Below are positions 63,128 through 64,000 of a stretch of 64,000 nucleotides of DNA, piece by piece. Each line of letters begins with the position of its first letter. Positions within the stretch are counted from its first letter, which is position 1. The position numbers and the translations under genes are program-made. Origin of the DNA: Actinomycetes bacterium (GTDB lineage: Bacteria; Actinomycetota; Actinomycetes; Mycobacteriales; Mycobacteriaceae); contig JAEXZY010000126.1 in assembly GCA_023404955.1 (NCBI GenBank), forward strand, positions 62,001-126,000, in the 5' to 3' direction. The notes below the pieces were generated by a model. It did not search any database and was not told the origin of the DNA. It saw only the letters and a program-made list of their open reading frames with translations.

Positions 63128-64000
63128 TACTGCTCCTCATCCGTGTACGACTCAGTGCGAACGTCGAGCCCGAAGTCAGCCAGGATTCGATCGGGAATCT
63201 GGTACCAATGAACCCCCGAGGTTGTGAAGAGGTTGAACCGAGAATAGATGTGGTAAATGGGCTTCAATTCTGCTTTCTGACCCTCGGCGACGCAGGCCTC
63301 GTACACATCCTCAGTGAGGTCGGTATTTTGCCCGACGCCACCCCATACAAGGTAGAAGCCCTCATCGTCAGCGTTGTGGGCAACCAAGTATGCATACGTG
63401 CTGTCGTGGACGCGGATCAGGTTCGAACCTCGACGGCGGGACGCATCGAAGTACGATGCGATCACCGTATCCACCATCTCTTCTCGCTCCATTGCCAATA
63501 GGGCAGTCGCATCGACTTGCTTTGTCAGAGTCCGAAACTCGTATCCGCCTTCGAGAGGTACACCTTTGCCATTAGCCCAGTGGCCGCCAATGACGCGCTG
63601 AAGCCGATTGGCAGTTAGGGTTTTTGCGTAGGAGTCGCCCTTCTCGGGGCGACCTTGCTCAACCAGAATGAAACGTCGGTTGGTGCCCGTCTCAGCGTTT
63701 AGCTGCAGCACGGCGTGACCCGTCGTACCCGAGCCCGCAAACGGATCGACCACAAGTCCACTAGGTGGGCACCACAAGGTGATGATCTTGCGTATGAGTT
63801 GAAGTGGTTTGACCGTATCGAAGCCGTGCCCACGCCCCACGACCGCATTGAGTTCTTTCACGCCGATCTCACTCGTTCCCGATTCCGGATGCGGCCACGA
63901 GACTGTCCCAACCGCAGGTGCGCTGAAGTCCGCGTCCGAAGCCCAAAAGGTTGTAGGCACAACACCTCCAGCAACCTCTGCGAGATACGTCTTGTACCTC
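63127..64000 (-). CDS. Type III Mod DNA methyltransferase (partial, runs off the window)
   Basis: The C-terminal 291 codons of a beta-class adenine methyltransferase. The SAM-binding motif I is VDPFAGSGTTGHAVLQLN; DPPY and the N-terminal half lie beyond the right edge. The remainder (~150-290) is the specificity and Res-contact region. The open frame continues to the window end, so a start was not assigned. Confidence 0.8.
   Translation of the reverse strand, partial: RYKTYLAEVAGGVVPTTFWASDADFSAPAVGTVSWPHPESGTSEIGVKELNAVVGRGHGFDTVKPLQLIRKIITLWCPPSGLVVDPFAGSGTTGHAVLQLNAETGTNRRFILVEQGRPEKGDSYAKTLTANRLQRVIGGHWANGKGVPLEGGYEFRTLTKQVDATALLAMEREEMVDTVIASYFDASRRRGSNLIRVHDSTYAYLVAHNADDEGFYLVWGGVGQNTDLTEDVYEACVAEGQKAELKPIYHIYSRFNLFTTSGVHWYQIPDRILADFGLDVRTESYTDEEQ

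Noticed and set aside
1..64000. Insertion sequence or CRISPR array
   Set aside because: I saw no transposase, terminal repeats or spaced direct repeats that would support either.

Overview
The window looks like a metal- and envelope-stress accessory region of a mycobacterium (Mycobacterium or Mycolicibacterium). Support: high G+C, many GTG starts, apparently leaderless promoters, and a set of characteristically mycobacterial proteins. These are a BlaI/BlaR1-type pair, an LdtMt2-like L,D-transpeptidase with its catalytic Cys at residue 353, RipA- and RipB-like NlpC/P60 hydrolases, an MPT63-like secreted protein, a CopD-CtaG fusion, and CadC/CmtR sensors paired with CtpG-like ATPases. No rRNA, tRNA, CRISPR array or intact transposase was seen. 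A truncated VirD4/TraG coupling protein, several decayed genes and a type III restriction-modification locus point to a genomic island or large plasmid.

Layout. 1-4.2 kb: a HicA-like small ORF, a P1B-4 metal ATPase and a cyclase-YHS fusion. 4.6-9.8 kb: L,D-transpeptidase diverging from CcdA, CopD-CtaG and a DsbA-like protein. 9.9-13.5 kb (minus): CadC-like ArsR, CtpG-like ATPase, DUF3703 and HXXEE protein. 13.7-25.6 kb: envelope block with a beta-lactamase-fold serine hydrolase, methyltransferase, DUF305 lipoprotein, two-component system, RipA-like and RipB-like hydrolases, BlaI/BlaR, an atypical OmpR-type regulator and an LdtMt2-like enzyme. 26-34.5 kb: copper block (hydrolase pseudogene, CopZ-like chaperone, secreted His protein, CtpV-like ATPase, YHS protein, CsoR, CopB-type ATPase, His-rich membrane protein). 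34.8 kb: MPT63-like protein with a Cys/Met tail. 35.7-41.9 kb (minus): iron-type ABC transporter behind an IdeR-like box, followed by an adenylation-carrier-acyltransferase protein. 42-46 kb: HipA-like plus HIRAN pair, decayed genes, DUF3703 copy 2, methyltransferase. 46.1-53.1 kb: second Lnt, two TlpA-like proteins, CmtR-like ArsR, CtpG-like ATPase, LspA and CadD. 53.4-56.2 kb: CstR-like sensor, DUF302, TSUP transporter and persulfide dioxygenase-rhodanese. 57-64 kb: truncated coupling protein, HNH endonuclease, TrlF-like ATPase, Res and partial Mod.

How it fits together. The most coherent new signal is a 19-bp operator, CTAC-N11-GTAG (typically CTACTATCnnnCTMCGTAG), at nine intergenic places. 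It usually lies 60-115 bp upstream of cell-wall or thiol-redox genes, and the window encodes its own BlaI/BlaR1 pair. I infer a local BlaI regulon. A second recurring element, direct repeats of TCTTCATCG with an 11-bp period, lies upstream of the DUF305 lipoprotein, at the two-component operon and upstream of the LdtMt2-like gene. It probably marks the targets of the encoded response regulator. Metal operators (ArsR dyads overlapping -10 boxes of leaderless start codons, and GATACCC/GGGTATC CsoR-type boxes) head the metal modules. The theme is coordinated metal efflux, periplasmic metal binding, lipoprotein maturation, thiol redox and peptidoglycan remodelling.
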